From Devosia sp. (GTDB lineage: Bacteria; Pseudomonadota; Alphaproteobacteria; Rhizobiales; Devosiaceae), in NCBI GenBank assembly GCA_015234425.1, contig JADGNE010000006.1, positions 1 through 64,000 on the forward strand: a stretch of 64,000 nucleotides of DNA. Reading direction: 5' to 3'. Made by a program: the position numbers and the translations under genes. The notes beneath the pieces are model-generated. The model was not told the origin of the DNA. It saw nothing but the letters and a program-made list of their open reading frames with translations, and made no database searches. The number at the start of each line of letters is the position of its first letter. Positions within the stretch are counted from its first letter, which is position 1. Positions 25,090 to 36,096 of this stretch are shown here, in pieces.

Positions 25090-26457
25090 CTAGGCCACGA
25101 GCGACTTGCGCGTGCCGCGGGCCCATTCGGGCAGCATGTCGCCATGCGCTTCACGCAGATCGTCTACCACCGCCCAGATCTGCTCGAGATCGAGTTCAGC
25201 GGCCGTATGCGGGTCCATCATCGCCGCGTGGTAGATGTGCTCCGGATTTTCATCCATCAGCGCCCGTACGGTCAGTTCCTGCACATTGATATTGGTGCGG
25301 ATCAGGGCCGTCAGCTGCGGCGGCAAGTCACCGATATAGGTGGGCTGCAGGCCATTGTCGTCGACAAGGCACGGCACTTCGACTGCGGCATTGTTCGGCA
25401 GCGAGGTGATAACCCCGTTGTTGCGCAGATTGCCGTAGATCACTGAAGGCTCGCCGGTCCACACCGAGTTGACGATCGAGGACGCATATTCCTTGGACTG
25501 CTTGACCTCGATGCGATCGGCACTGCGATATTCCTCGCTGGTGCGCTTCCAGTTCGCGATCTGCTCGACACAGCGCTTGGGGTATTCATCGAGCGGAATG
25601 CCGAATTTCTCGATGAGATCCTCACGCCCTTCCTTGATGAAATAGGGCGTGTATTCAGCGAAGTGCTCGGAGCTTTCGGTGACGAAATAGCCCAGCCGCG
25701 TCATCATCTCATAGCGCACCTTGTTGGGGCAGCGCGGGTTCCAGCCCGGCTTTGGCGCACGTCCCTCACGATAGGCGCGATGAAGCTCCGGATAGAGGTC
25801 CTTGTAGGTCCCGTCCGCCTGGCGATGCTCGAACTTGAGGTAGAAGGCCATGTGGTTGATGCCGGCCGAGCGATAGCGGATTTCCTCGTAGGGAATGCCA
25901 AGGTCGTGCGCCAGTTCCATCGCCGTGCCCTGCACCGAGTGGCAGAGGCCAACCTGCTTGATGGCGGGATATTTTTCCGAGATGGCCCAGGTGTTGATGG
26001 CCATCGGGTTGACGTATTGCAGCATGATCGCGTCCGGCGCGACCTGCATCATGTCCTCGCAGATGCTCCACAGATGCGGCACGGTCCGCAGCCCGCGCAT
26101 GATACCGCCAACGCCGAGCGTATCGGCGATGGTCTGGCGCAGATTGTATTTCTTGGGCACGTCGAAATCGATGACCGTGGACGGCTCATAGCCGCCGATC
26201 TGGAAGCAGACGACGACGAAATTGGTGCCATCCAGCGCCTGGCGCTGATTGGAGTATGTCTCGACCGCGGCCGACACGCCCAGCGTCGCGATCAGTTTCT
26301 TGGCGACGATCTCGCTTTCCTCGAGCCGCTTGGGATTGATGTCCATGAGGCGGATCGTGGCGCCGGCCAGGGCCGGACGCTGGAGAATATCGCCTACGAT
26401 GTTCTTCATGAACACCGACGAGCCAGCACCGATAAAGGTGATCTTAGGATTTGCCAT
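25090..26457 (-). CDS. melA: Glycoside hydrolase family 4 alpha-galactosidase
   Basis: GH4 enzymes split glycosides by a redox-elimination mechanism using NAD+ and Mn2+. The 455-residue protein has the N-terminal Rossmann segment ITFIGAGSSVFMKNI (6-20). The metal-binding Cys-His appears in GLCHSVQGT, with SAGINHMAFYLKF carrying a second metal His and the QYVNPMAINTW catalytic region, all close to E. coli MelA. It is the last gene of an ABC importer operon of the alpha-galactoside type and would hydrolyse imported melibiose or raffinose. A second GH4 gene (39634) belongs to a different cluster. Confidence 0.93.
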   Translation of the reverse strand: MANPKITFIGAGSSVFMKNIVGDILQRPALAGATIRLMDINPKRLEESEIVAKKLIATLGVSAAVETYSNQRQALDGTNFVVVCFQIGGYEPSTVIDFDVPKKYNLRQTIADTLGVGGIMRGLRTVPHLWSICEDMMQVAPDAIMLQYVNPMAINTWAISEKYPAIKQVGLCHSVQGTAMELAHDLGIPYEEIRYRSAGINHMAFYLKFEHRQADGTYKDLYPELHRAYREGRAPKPGWNPRCPNKVRYEMMTRLGYFVTESSEHFAEYTPYFIKEGREDLIEKFGIPLDEYPKRCVEQIANWKRTSEEYRSADRIEVKQSKEYASSIVNSVWTGEPSVIYGNLRNNGVITSLPNNAAVEVPCLVDDNGLQPTYIGDLPPQLTALIRTNINVQELTVRALMDENPEHIYHAAMMDPHTAAELDLEQIWAVVDDLREAHGDMLPEWARGTRKSLVA

Positions 26458-26478
26458 TTTTGAGAGAGCTCCGGAAAT

Positions 26479-28143
<1,665 letters not shown>

Positions 28144-28153
28144 CGTCCGCTCC

Positions 28154-29341
28154 TCAATAGGGGTCCACCGCGTCGCGCAATCCATCGCCAAGGGCGTTGA
28201 AGGCGAAGACGGTGATCAGCACGAAAATCACGGGGGTGAGGATCCATGGATAGGACCCGATCACCGAGAATGTCCCGGTGTCCTGCAGCATCAGCCCCCA
28301 GGAGATCAGCGGCGGCTTCACGGCAAAGCCGAGGAATCCGAGGAAGCTCTCGAGCAGGACGACGGCGGGGATGGCGAGGGTAATCGAGACGATGATGTGG
28401 CTGAGCACGTTTGGCAGGATATGCCGCAGGATGATCCGCCTGTCCGACGCGCCCACCGCGATCGCCGCTCGCACATATTCGATGCGCGCCAGCGACAGCG
28501 TCTTGGACCGCACTTCACGGCTGAGCTGCGCCCAGCCGAGCGCCGCCATGACGAAGATGACGAAGGTGAGGAACACATTGGACGGTGCCGTCACCGGGAT
28601 CAGCGACGTCAGCGCCAGATAGAGCGGCAATTGCGGGAAGGCGAGAACGAACTCGACGAATTTCTGCACCCAGGCGTCGAGCCGCCCGCCAATATAGCCC
28701 GAGGATATGCCGACAAGCGTGCCGACGATGGTGGTCATGGTCACCACGGCGAGAGCGATCATCAGGGAAATGCGTGAGCCGATAATGCCGCGCGAAAGAA
28801 TGTCACGGCCGAATTTGTCCGTCCCCAGAAGTTGCAGCGGCCGACCATCGGTCGAGCCGAAGAAGTGGATATTGGACGGGATCAGCCAGAGGATATTGTA
28901 GCTATAGCCCTGGACAAAGAAGCCGACAGGGGTCGGGTTGTCCTTCATCGCGCCCGTCAGCGGCTGGTAGGTGATCGGGTCGAACTCGCCTGTATCGCCA
29001 ATGGGATAGATATAGGGGATCAGGCTGAAATTGCCGTCGGGGTCTTCGAAGGCCACGAGATCAGGCGGCGCGAACGGAAGGTTCGTCTGCTTGGGGTCCA
29101 TCGGCGCGAAGAAGTCGGCGAAGATTGTCATGATCATCAGGCCGCTGACCAGCACGAGGCCGATCATGCCCATGGTCGAGCGGCGGAACCGCCTCCAGAC
29201 GAGGGCGCCATAGGTCTCATTGCCTGTGCCATACCGGCCGACCGAAGGCGCGGAGTTCGCTTCCTCTGCGGGTGTCGGCTGCGGACCAGCCGCAATGTCG
29301 GTGGGCAGCGGGATGCTCGAGCGGGTGTCGTTGGGGCTCAT
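28154..29341 (-). CDS. ABC transporter permease (DppC/AgpC type)
   Basis: This 395-residue inner-membrane permease has a hydrophilic N-terminal stretch of about 55 residues, then a first span near residues 58-78. A long periplasmic loop (about 80-190) precedes the binding-protein-dependent transport domain. The EAA loop is visible (IEYVRAAIAVGASDRRIILRHILPN). The large first periplasmic loop is unusual for dipeptide permeases and fits sugar-recognising members of the same superfamily. The start overlaps the stop of the second permease gene by four bases. Confidence 0.93.
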   Translation of the reverse strand: MSPNDTRSSIPLPTDIAAGPQPTPAEEANSAPSVGRYGTGNETYGALVWRRFRRSTMGMIGLVLVSGLMIMTIFADFFAPMDPKQTNLPFAPPDLVAFEDPDGNFSLIPYIYPIGDTGEFDPITYQPLTGAMKDNPTPVGFFVQGYSYNILWLIPSNIHFFGSTDGRPLQLLGTDKFGRDILSRGIIGSRISLMIALAVVTMTTIVGTLVGISSGYIGGRLDAWVQKFVEFVLAFPQLPLYLALTSLIPVTAPSNVFLTFVIFVMAALGWAQLSREVRSKTLSLARIEYVRAAIAVGASDRRIILRHILPNVLSHIIVSITLAIPAVVLLESFLGFLGFAVKPPLISWGLMLQDTGTFSVIGSYPWILTPVIFVLITVFAFNALGDGLRDAVDPY

Positions 29342-30348
29342 TCGCTGTTCCCTCCCAGACGGACGCGCGGATCAAGGACGACCAGCAGCAAGTCTGCGAT
29401 GATGTTGCCGATGATCAGTGTCGTGGCGAGCACCAGCATGAAGGTTGCGGTGACGAAGACGTCGCCCACCGCCATGGAGCCGACGATGGCGGGCCCGACC
29501 GTGGCAAGGCCGAAGACGATGGCCACCTCGATTTCACCAGTCAGCATGTAGGGCAGCGCCACGCCCTGATAGGCGATGAGCGGATGGAGCGCATTGGGCA
29601 CGGCATGGCGCATGATGACGGCACCTTCCGATAGGCCCTTGGCCCTTGCTGTTTCTACGTACTGGGAATTGAGCACGTCGAGCAGATTGGCGCGCATCAC
29701 CCGCATATTATAGGCCAGCCCGCCGAACGTGGCGATCAGCACCACCGGCCACACATGGGCGACCAGGTCGACGAACCGCCCCCAGCCCCAGGGCTGTCCG
29801 CCCCAGTATGCGGAGTTGAAGCTGCCGATCTCGTTCACGCCGATCCGGAACACCAGGATGTACATGATGATGATGGCGAAGAGGAACCGCGGGATCGTCA
29901 TTCCGAGGAAGGAGATGATCCCGAGCAGTGTATCGGCCCAGGAATACTGGCGGGTCGCTGCGATGATGCCAAGGCCAATGCCGAGGGCCGAGGCCAGCAG
30001 GTGGCAGACCAGCGCCAGCGCGATGGTGGCCGGCAGGCGCTCGGCAATCACATTGCCGACGGGCTTGTTGTAGTAGAGCGAGTGCCCGAAATCGAACCGC
30101 GTCAGTATGCCGGTGATCCAGCGAAAATACTGCACGATCAGCGGGTCGTTGAGGCCGTTCGCCTGACGATAGACTTCTGCCTGCGCCTCGGCGAGATCGG
30201 GTCGAACCCCGCCCTGGTTGATCAGCATCGAGCGGATATAGTCGGCATAGTCGCCCGGCGGCGCCTGGATGATGGCGAAGGTCACGATGCTGAGCAGAAA
30301 CAGCAGCGGGATGGCGCCCAGGATGCGGAAGACGAGAAATCGAAGCAT
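29338..30348 (-). CDS. ABC transporter permease (DppB/AgpB type)
   Basis: This 336-residue polytopic permease begins with the usual LRFLVFRILGAIPLLFLLSI helix. It has a periplasmic helical region (about 30-105), then the transport domain with the EAA loop (YVETARAKGLSEGAVIMRHAVPN). I use the ATG at 30348 because homologous proteins begin here; an ATG 15 codons upstream is also open. With the second permease it would form the membrane channel of the importer. The gap of 165 bases to the binding-protein gene holds a GC hairpin. Confidence 0.92.
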   Translation of the reverse strand: MLRFLVFRILGAIPLLFLLSIVTFAIIQAPPGDYADYIRSMLINQGGVRPDLAEAQAEVYRQANGLNDPLIVQYFRWITGILTRFDFGHSLYYNKPVGNVIAERLPATIALALVCHLLASALGIGLGIIAATRQYSWADTLLGIISFLGMTIPRFLFAIIIMYILVFRIGVNEIGSFNSAYWGGQPWGWGRFVDLVAHVWPVVLIATFGGLAYNMRVMRANLLDVLNSQYVETARAKGLSEGAVIMRHAVPNALHPLIAYQGVALPYMLTGEIEVAIVFGLATVGPAIVGSMAVGDVFVTATFMLVLATTLIIGNIIADLLLVVLDPRVRLGGNSE

Positions 30349-30479
30349 GAAGGACTCACTGACTTGGGGCAAAACCCCGCACCTGACCCTCACCGCACCG
30401 GGTGAGGAGCCGATCGCGCTTCCAGCGCGACCCTGCCAAGGTCATTGGGTTGGGTTCTCTCCCAAAGCGGGAGGGTGAT

Positions 30480-30503
30480 GAGGGGCGGCGTTCACCGCCC
30501 CTC
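30480..30503 (-). terminator. GC hairpin between binding-protein gene and first permease gene
   Basis: GAGGGGCG and CGCCCCTC form a perfect eight-pair stem with an eight-base loop, ten bases after the binding-protein stop. Without a T-run it is likely an mRNA-stabilising or partial terminator structure that keeps binding-protein levels above those of the permeases, as in many ABC operons. Confidence 0.45.
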
Positions 30504-30513
30504 GAAGGTCGTG

Positions 30514-32583
30514 TCAGACCGGGCCTGCGCCACCGGGTTCGCCGGGCAGCGTTTCAGGGTGCAGCTCATAGCTGCCCTGCCTGTCTTCCGGAACGAACAC
30601 ACGTTCGCGGATGATGTTGTCTTCAGCCCAGTTGAACATCATGATCGGCGAGCCGGCCGGGATATTGGCAAAGCGCTTGTTGATGATCAGCGCGCCCGGA
30701 TACTGGGTCAGGCCCACCGAGTAGACGTTCTCGGTGAAAATGCGCTGATACTGCTTCATGATGTCCGCGCGCTCGGCATTGTCGCTGGTGGTGACGAACT
30801 TGTTCACCAGAGCAACCAGTTCTTCTTCGAACGGCAAGAGATCGAGCTCGCCATCCGCATTGGCGCGGTGGAAGGTATGGATACGCGGGCCGGTAGGAGC
30901 CAGAGCCGCCGTTCCCTGCACCACGGACACCAATTCGGCACCCTGACGAGCAACCTGCCAGTCGAACTGGCCAGCAGCGGCCATGTCATCGCGGGCCGTA
31001 CCGGACTGGAAGTTGGCGATCACGCGCAGGCCGAGCGGCTCGAGCTGTGCCATCACGCCTTCGGCGAGATTGGTATCGGTGCCGTAGTCCGAGTTGGCCA
31101 GAAGCGTGATTTCGACATCCGCGCCGCCATCGGGGAAGTTGCGCACGCCATTGGCATCGGTATCGGCAAGGCCGAGCCCGTCGAGCAGGCCATTGGCGGC
31201 TTCGAGGTTGAACGGATAATAGACGGTCGACGCCTTGTCGTAATAGGTCGTGCCGGCATAGAGGCCGCCCGGATAGATGGCGGTGAACGGGCCACGAACC
31301 AGGGACTCACCGAGACGCTGACGATCAAGCGCTATCGACACGGCCTTGCGGAAGTCGAGATTGCGGTTGAGGTCACGCACCGACTGGGCACGATCATCTG
31401 GTTCACCCCAGCCATTGCCCGACAGATTCATCTGCAGGGCATAACCAATGGTGCGGGCACCGAACTGCAGACGGGCCGGTGCTGAATCTTCAGCCGAACG
31501 CCGCAGGGCTTCGACATAGCTTTCGGCCTGTTCGAGGTTCGAGAAGTCGCCGGACCCGGCAACGGCCTGGACGTCACGGTCGGTCCAGGTCGAGAGGCGA
31601 TAGTGCATCTCGTTGAGATAGGGCAGCTGGTTGCCGTTCTCGTCGACCTTCCAGTAATAGGGGTTACGGCGCATGACGATGATATCGTCAGGACGATATT
31701 CCACCGGCACCCACGCACCCATCACCGGAATATTCATATATTCGGGCGGGAAGGCGTTCTTGTACTGCTCGTAGGTGTTGTCCGAATATTTCGGATGTTC
31801 AGGCTTGAGGATATGGCTCGGACCCGGGCAGAACGTGCCATAGGCCATGGCATAGAGATATTGGGTCGGGAACGCTTCCTGGAAGGTCCACTTGATGGTG
31901 TAGGCATCAATGGCTTCGAGCGTGGTGCCCTGACCGAAGGTTTCCGGTGTGCCGCCGTTGAGCGGGGACACGTTCGGATCCATGATGTGATCGTCCCAGT
32001 AGAACATCACGTCTTCGGTGTCGAACGCGTCGCCATCAGACCATTTTGCGCCTTCGACGAGGTGCATGGTCAGCTGCTTGCCATCCTCGGACCATTCCCA
32101 GCCCTTTGCCAGGTTCGGCAGGGGCTCGAGTTCTTCGGCCTTGATCATGAAGAGCGGACCAGTACGCGTCAGGCATTCGGAAAGACCGATGTCGATGCCA
32201 CCCCAGCCCTGTGCCTGGCCACCGATATAGTTCCAGCCCTCGGGCCGGCCGCCGATGACGTGGCGCATGGTATCGCCATAGACACCAATGCCGTCCGGCA
32301 TATTGGCGGTCTTGTAGACCAGCGGCTCCTTGGGCAGACGCTCGGCGACGGGCGGCAGCGTGCCGGCATCGACATATTTCGAGGTCACCCAATCGGGCTC
32401 GTGATATTCCGGCAGAGCCTTGAATTCCTGGATGTCTCCGACGGAGACGAAGATCGGCTCGCTCTGCGCGGCGAACTCCGGCGGATCCGGCAATTCACCC
32501 GTCAGCTCCTGCGCCGGAATGGCCAGCATGGACACGGACAGCAGTAGCCCTGCCCCGCCAAGGGCATAAGTATGCTTTCTCAA
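30514..32583 (-). CDS. agpA: ABC transporter substrate-binding protein, alpha-galactoside (AgpA-like)
   Basis: This 689-residue periplasmic binding protein belongs to the oligopeptide-type family 5 (SBP_bac_5): LAKGWEWSEDGKQLTMHLVEGAKWSDGDAF is the family's central signature. AgpA of Sinorhizobium meliloti, needed for melibiose and raffinose uptake, is also a family-5 protein. The downstream alpha-galactosidase makes the same substrate likely here. I prefer the TTG at 32583, which has GGGAGG six bases upstream and gives a clean signal peptide (MRKHTYALGGAGLLLSVSML). The ATG at 32601 is the alternative. It is the first gene of the operon. Confidence 0.85.
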   Translation of the reverse strand: MRKHTYALGGAGLLLSVSMLAIPAQELTGELPDPPEFAAQSEPIFVSVGDIQEFKALPEYHEPDWVTSKYVDAGTLPPVAERLPKEPLVYKTANMPDGIGVYGDTMRHVIGGRPEGWNYIGGQAQGWGGIDIGLSECLTRTGPLFMIKAEELEPLPNLAKGWEWSEDGKQLTMHLVEGAKWSDGDAFDTEDVMFYWDDHIMDPNVSPLNGGTPETFGQGTTLEAIDAYTIKWTFQEAFPTQYLYAMAYGTFCPGPSHILKPEHPKYSDNTYEQYKNAFPPEYMNIPVMGAWVPVEYRPDDIIVMRRNPYYWKVDENGNQLPYLNEMHYRLSTWTDRDVQAVAGSGDFSNLEQAESYVEALRRSAEDSAPARLQFGARTIGYALQMNLSGNGWGEPDDRAQSVRDLNRNLDFRKAVSIALDRQRLGESLVRGPFTAIYPGGLYAGTTYYDKASTVYYPFNLEAANGLLDGLGLADTDANGVRNFPDGGADVEITLLANSDYGTDTNLAEGVMAQLEPLGLRVIANFQSGTARDDMAAAGQFDWQVARQGAELVSVVQGTAALAPTGPRIHTFHRANADGELDLLPFEEELVALVNKFVTTSDNAERADIMKQYQRIFTENVYSVGLTQYPGALIINKRFANIPAGSPIMMFNWAEDNIIRERVFVPEDRQGSYELHPETLPGEPGGAGPV

Positions 32584-32690
32584 TAGAACCTCCCATCGCA
32601 TCGGGGTTCAGCGGTCGTCGCTGCGGGCCAGACACTCCCACTGGCCTCTTCCCCGCGCCTATTCAGCCTACGACTTGCGGACGGCGAAAC

Positions 32691-32721
32691 AATCCGGAAT
32701 GATAGAGACTAATTCCGGATT
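32691..32721. promoter_or_regulatory. Perfect inverted repeat in the divergent agp-type regulatory region
   Basis: AATCCGGAAT (32691-32700) and ATTCCGGATT (32712-32721) are perfect reverse complements, separated by 11 bases, between the agpA-like gene and the AraC-type regulator gene at 32744. The position, just ahead of the regulator's start, makes it a candidate operator for that regulator. It may serve both directions or autoregulation. Confidence 0.6.
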
Positions 32722-32743
32722 TCTAAGACATCGGGGGATTAGT

Positions 32744-33658
32744 ATGATTGAAGGCTCCAGCCCTGCCCCGCTCCGGAGGGAAAGAGCGCCGCGACCGACG
32801 CCGCGTCCGGACCGCAGTTTTTACGCCTCCGGCAAAGCTTTCGGCCGGTTCGGCATTCGCGCCTTTCCGCCCCAGATCATGGCACAGCCGCATAGCCACG
32901 GGCATATCGAGTTTAACTGGCTGACCTCGGGCCGCATGGATTACATGTTCGACGGCGGCCCGGTCTCAGTGGGCGACAATCGCCTTGTCGCCTTCTGGGC
33001 GGGTATTCCCCACCAGACTGTCGGACTGAGCGATGTCGGCGACGGCCGGCAGCTCAATATCTACCTCCCGATGGACGCCTTTCTCGAAATGCCGCAGCTG
33101 GGCCGGCTGACCGAAACTCTGATGGGCGGCGGTGTCATCCAGCTGACGCCCGACTGCATCGGCCTCGAAACCCTCGAGCGCTGGCACGGCGATTACCGCA
33201 GCGGCAATTCCCTCCGCTCCGACCTCGTGCGCGCCGAGATCGCCACCATGTTCCGCCGCGCCGCCATCACCGGCTGGGATACCCTCCTCCCTGCCTGGGT
33301 GGAGAAGACGGGGTCGCGTACCCGCACCACCTCGCCGGTGCGCTATGTCGTGCGCATGGTCCGCCACATTGTCGAGAACATCACCGACCCGCTGACCGCC
33401 GACGACATTGCTCGCGTGGTGGGGCTGCACCCGAATTACGCCACCAACCTCTTCACCAAGGTGATGCATATCTCGGTGCAGAAATTCGTCACCCGCATGC
33501 GGCTCATCCGGGCCCGCAGCCTGCTGTTCGACGGCAATCTCTCGATTGCCAACATCGCCTTCCAGTCCGGCTTCGTCAGCCAGACTCAGTTCTATGAGCA
33601 CTTCCGCAAGGCCTATGGCATGACGCCCAGCCAGATGCGGAAGGACACTATCGGCTGA
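32744..33658 (+). CDS. AraC family regulator, MelR/AgpT-like
   Basis: The 304-residue protein has an N-terminal cupin (QPHSHGHIEFNWLTSGRMDY, then GIPHQTVG) and a C-terminal pair of helix-turn-helices (ADDIARVVGLHPNYATNLFTK and IANIAFQSGFVSQTQFYEHFRK). Length and layout match E. coli MelR, the melibiose regulator, and the divergent alpha-galactoside operon supports that role. I use the ATG at 32744 with GGGGG just upstream. An ATG at 32675 would place the coding region over the inverted repeat. Activation by an alpha-galactoside is inferred. Confidence 0.9.
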   Translation: MIEGSSPAPLRRERAPRPTPRPDRSFYASGKAFGRFGIRAFPPQIMAQPHSHGHIEFNWLTSGRMDYMFDGGPVSVGDNRLVAFWAGIPHQTVGLSDVGDGRQLNIYLPMDAFLEMPQLGRLTETLMGGGVIQLTPDCIGLETLERWHGDYRSGNSLRSDLVRAEIATMFRRAAITGWDTLLPAWVEKTGSRTRTTSPVRYVVRMVRHIVENITDPLTADDIARVVGLHPNYATNLFTKVMHISVQKFVTRMRLIRARSLLFDGNLSIANIAFQSGFVSQTQFYEHFRKAYGMTPSQMRKDTIG

Positions 33659-33717
33659 CCGCTGGGCGGACAGCGCCGCCCGTCAAACGTGCCGGAATGA
33701 GGACGAGGAGACGATCA

Positions 33718-34464
33718 ATGAGCTGGGACGCTCTGACTGCCTGGGGACCGAAGGCAAGGCGTATCGAGCGCCTCGCCGGCGGCAGTTCCAACGATGTCTG
33801 GAGCGTTGACCTCGATGGCCAGCGCGCCGTCGCCCGCCTTGGGACCCGCAGCGATGCCGACCTCTCCTGGGAGGCCGAGCTCCTTTTCCACCTCCATGGC
33901 AACGGTCTCGTCGTCCCTGTCCCCATACCCGCTGAGGACGGCCGCCTCTTCGTCGATGGCCTTGTGGTAATGCGCCATATGGAGGGCGGCCCACCGCAAA
34001 CCCAGGCGGATTGGTCCCGCGTTGCCGCGACCTTGCGCGAACTTCACCGCCTCACCCGCGACTGGCCGCAGCGCCCGGGCTGGCGCTCCTCGCTCGATCT
34101 GCTCGAAGCCCGCAATGGCACGCGCATTGATCTCGACGCCATGCCCGCCGAGGCTGTCCTCCGATGCCGTGCCGCCTGGGCGCGCCTCCGTGGCCGAGAA
34201 AGTGCCGTGGTTCACGGCAATCCCAACAATCCGGCCAATATTCTCATGACAGCCGATCATGTCGCTTTGGTCGACTGGGATGAAGCCCATGTCGACGTCG
34301 TCGACCTCGATCTCGTCCTGCCCTTCAACGGCGCCGGCTTGGAGGGGGAAGCCCGTGACATCGCCGAACAAGCCTCGGCCGCCTGGGAAGCTGCCGTGTG
34401 CTGGAAGGACGACTACGCCGAACTTCGGCTGGCTGAAGTTCGACCTGTGGGGACGAGGCCCTGA
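33718..34464 (+). CDS. Aminoglycoside-phosphotransferase-like kinase, catalytic Asp possibly replaced
   Basis: This 248-residue protein of the APH/choline-kinase fold has an N-lobe nucleotide region (GGSSNDVWSVDLDGQRAVARL), an invariant-looking His-Gly loop (VVHGNPNNPANIL) and the metal-binding VALVDWDEAHVD. In the family the loop is normally HGD; here it is HGN, so the catalytic base would be Asn. That suggests loss of activity or a variant mechanism. I start at the ATG with GGAG eight bases upstream (33718). It follows the AraC gene on the same strand by 59 bases. The substrate is unknown, and antibiotic resistance should not be assumed. Confidence 0.82.
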   Translation: MSWDALTAWGPKARRIERLAGGSSNDVWSVDLDGQRAVARLGTRSDADLSWEAELLFHLHGNGLVVPVPIPAEDGRLFVDGLVVMRHMEGGPPQTQADWSRVAATLRELHRLTRDWPQRPGWRSSLDLLEARNGTRIDLDAMPAEAVLRCRAAWARLRGRESAVVHGNPNNPANILMTADHVALVDWDEAHVDVVDLDLVLPFNGAGLEGEARDIAEQASAAWEAAVCWKDDYAELRLAEVRPVGTRP

Positions 34465-34497
34465 ACCCGCTAAAGTGAAGCGGTGTCTCAGGGCCTC
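34455..34497. terminator. Bidirectional hairpin between convergent genes
   Basis: GAGGCCCTGA (34455-34464) pairs perfectly with TCAGGGCCTC (34488-34497), and an inner CCGC/GCGG pair extends the structure. It covers the stop of the phosphotransferase gene and lies nine bases from the end of the multicopper oxidase gene, so it can serve both. Confidence 0.6.
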
Positions 34498-34505
34498 GAC
34501 CGGTC

Positions 34506-35987
34506 TTATTCGACCACTTCGACAATGCCCATCATGCCGTGATCTTCGTGGAAGAGCAGGTGGCAGTGGTAGACATATTTGCCGGTGAAATCGAGGAAGC
34601 GGTGGCGGATGGTGAGCGATCCGCTCGGCGGGATGCCGCGCGTATCTTCAAAGCTCAGCACCTCATCCACCGGGACGCCGTTCACCGCCACGACCTGGAA
34701 ATCATTGGTGTGGATGTGAAACGGATGCCACTCCGGCGAGTCGTTGATCAGTTCCCATTCCTCGAAAGCGCCGAGCTTGACCGTCTGGTCGACGCGGCCC
34801 ATGTCGACCTGCTTGCCGTCGATGGTGAACTTCGTGCCGCCCGGCTGTCCCCGAACGACGTCGAAGCGGATTTCGCGCTTCTTGTCGACCGGCAGGCCGC
34901 GCAGATCTTCGCCGAGAGGGATCAGCTCATTGGGGATCTGGTGCTCGGTAACGGCCTCGCCTTCCTCGACCACCAGCGTGGCGAGTAGCTCATCAGGCTC
35001 GTACTGGCGCTCCGATCCCAGCCAGAGCATTTTGCGCAGCTCCCATGAGCCCGAAAACATGTGTCCCTTGACCAGCACATCGGCGCGGGTGCCCGGCTCG
35101 AGCAGCAGGCGCTCATGCTTGACGACCCGGCTCATTGCATTGCCGTCCTTGGAAATCTGGTAGAGCGGGTGTCCCTCAAGCCCGATCATCAGGAAGGTCT
35201 CGGAGGTCGCATTGACCAGACGCCAGCGCTGCACCTCGCCCGAGCGGATGCGAAGGGTCGGGTTGATCTGGCCGTTGACCGTCCGGGTCTGGCGATGAAT
35301 GTCCTGGTTGTCGACTGGCACAATCGTGTTGGTGTCGTCGAACTCGGCAGACTGGATCACCAGCAGCTGGTCGACGCGGTCCTTGATGCCTTCAACCGCG
35401 TCGAGGCCACCTTCGATGATCAATGCACCGGCAAGCCCGCCCCCGACTTGGGGATAGGTGAGGCCATGCACATGGGGATGGTACCAATAGGTGCCCGGCA
35501 TATGATCTTGGGGGATGTTGATCTCGTAGTCGAAGGTCTCGCCCGGCTGGATCACCAGCATGACATTGTCGCTGTTCCCCGAAGGCGAAACATGCAGCCC
35601 GTGGGTGTGCAGATTGGTAACGTCGTCGAGATCGTTGATCAGCCGGATCTTGATCGTGTCGCCCGGCTTGGCAACCAGCGTCGGACCTGGGTAAGAGCCC
35701 TCGAAGGTCATGGCGACAGCTTTTTCGCCATCGATGTCGGTTGGACCATAGGCAAGGCGCAGCGTCGTTTCGAGCACGCCATTTTCTGACCGGCGGACTT
35801 CCGGGAAGCGGATGTCATCGCCCGTAGCCTGCGCTACGGCGCGGCCCAGCTTCTTTTCTGTGGCGAAGACTTCGCCGTCGCCATGGCCATGGTGGTCGTG
35901 CTGGCCAAAGGCTGGTGCCGAAAGACCGGCAGCAGCGGCGGCGCTGCCGGCAAAGAGAACATGCCGGCGACTCGGTTTGTCTATCAT
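34506..35987 (-). CDS. Multicopper oxidase, Tat-exported
   Basis: The 493-residue protein begins with a twin-arginine signal (PSRRHVLFAGSAAAAAGL) followed by a His-rich stretch (HDHHGHGDG). The copper ligands are all present: HTHGLH, YWYHPHVHG, HPFHIHTNDF, and YHCHLLFHEDHGMM for the type 1 site, which has the axial Met. It resembles CueO/laccase-like and bilirubin-oxidase-like enzymes that oxidise Cu(I) or phenolics in the periplasm. I start at 35987, because the upstream in-frame extension would bury the Tat signal. No copper chaperone gene is adjacent. Confidence 0.93.
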   Translation of the reverse strand: MIDKPSRRHVLFAGSAAAAAGLSAPAFGQHDHHGHGDGEVFATEKKLGRAVAQATGDDIRFPEVRRSENGVLETTLRLAYGPTDIDGEKAVAMTFEGSYPGPTLVAKPGDTIKIRLINDLDDVTNLHTHGLHVSPSGNSDNVMLVIQPGETFDYEINIPQDHMPGTYWYHPHVHGLTYPQVGGGLAGALIIEGGLDAVEGIKDRVDQLLVIQSAEFDDTNTIVPVDNQDIHRQTRTVNGQINPTLRIRSGEVQRWRLVNATSETFLMIGLEGHPLYQISKDGNAMSRVVKHERLLLEPGTRADVLVKGHMFSGSWELRKMLWLGSERQYEPDELLATLVVEEGEAVTEHQIPNELIPLGEDLRGLPVDKKREIRFDVVRGQPGGTKFTIDGKQVDMGRVDQTVKLGAFEEWELINDSPEWHPFHIHTNDFQVVAVNGVPVDEVLSFEDTRGIPPSGSLTIRHRFLDFTGKYVYHCHLLFHEDHGMMGIVEVVE

Positions 35988-36096
35988 CAGAAAAAATCCC
36001 CAAACAACTGCCAGCACCTTAAATTTTAGTGCGTGGGGTGCAAGGGGGGATAAGTTTGGGAATGCCTGACGCGGGGAGATGACGCCGCATAAACGC

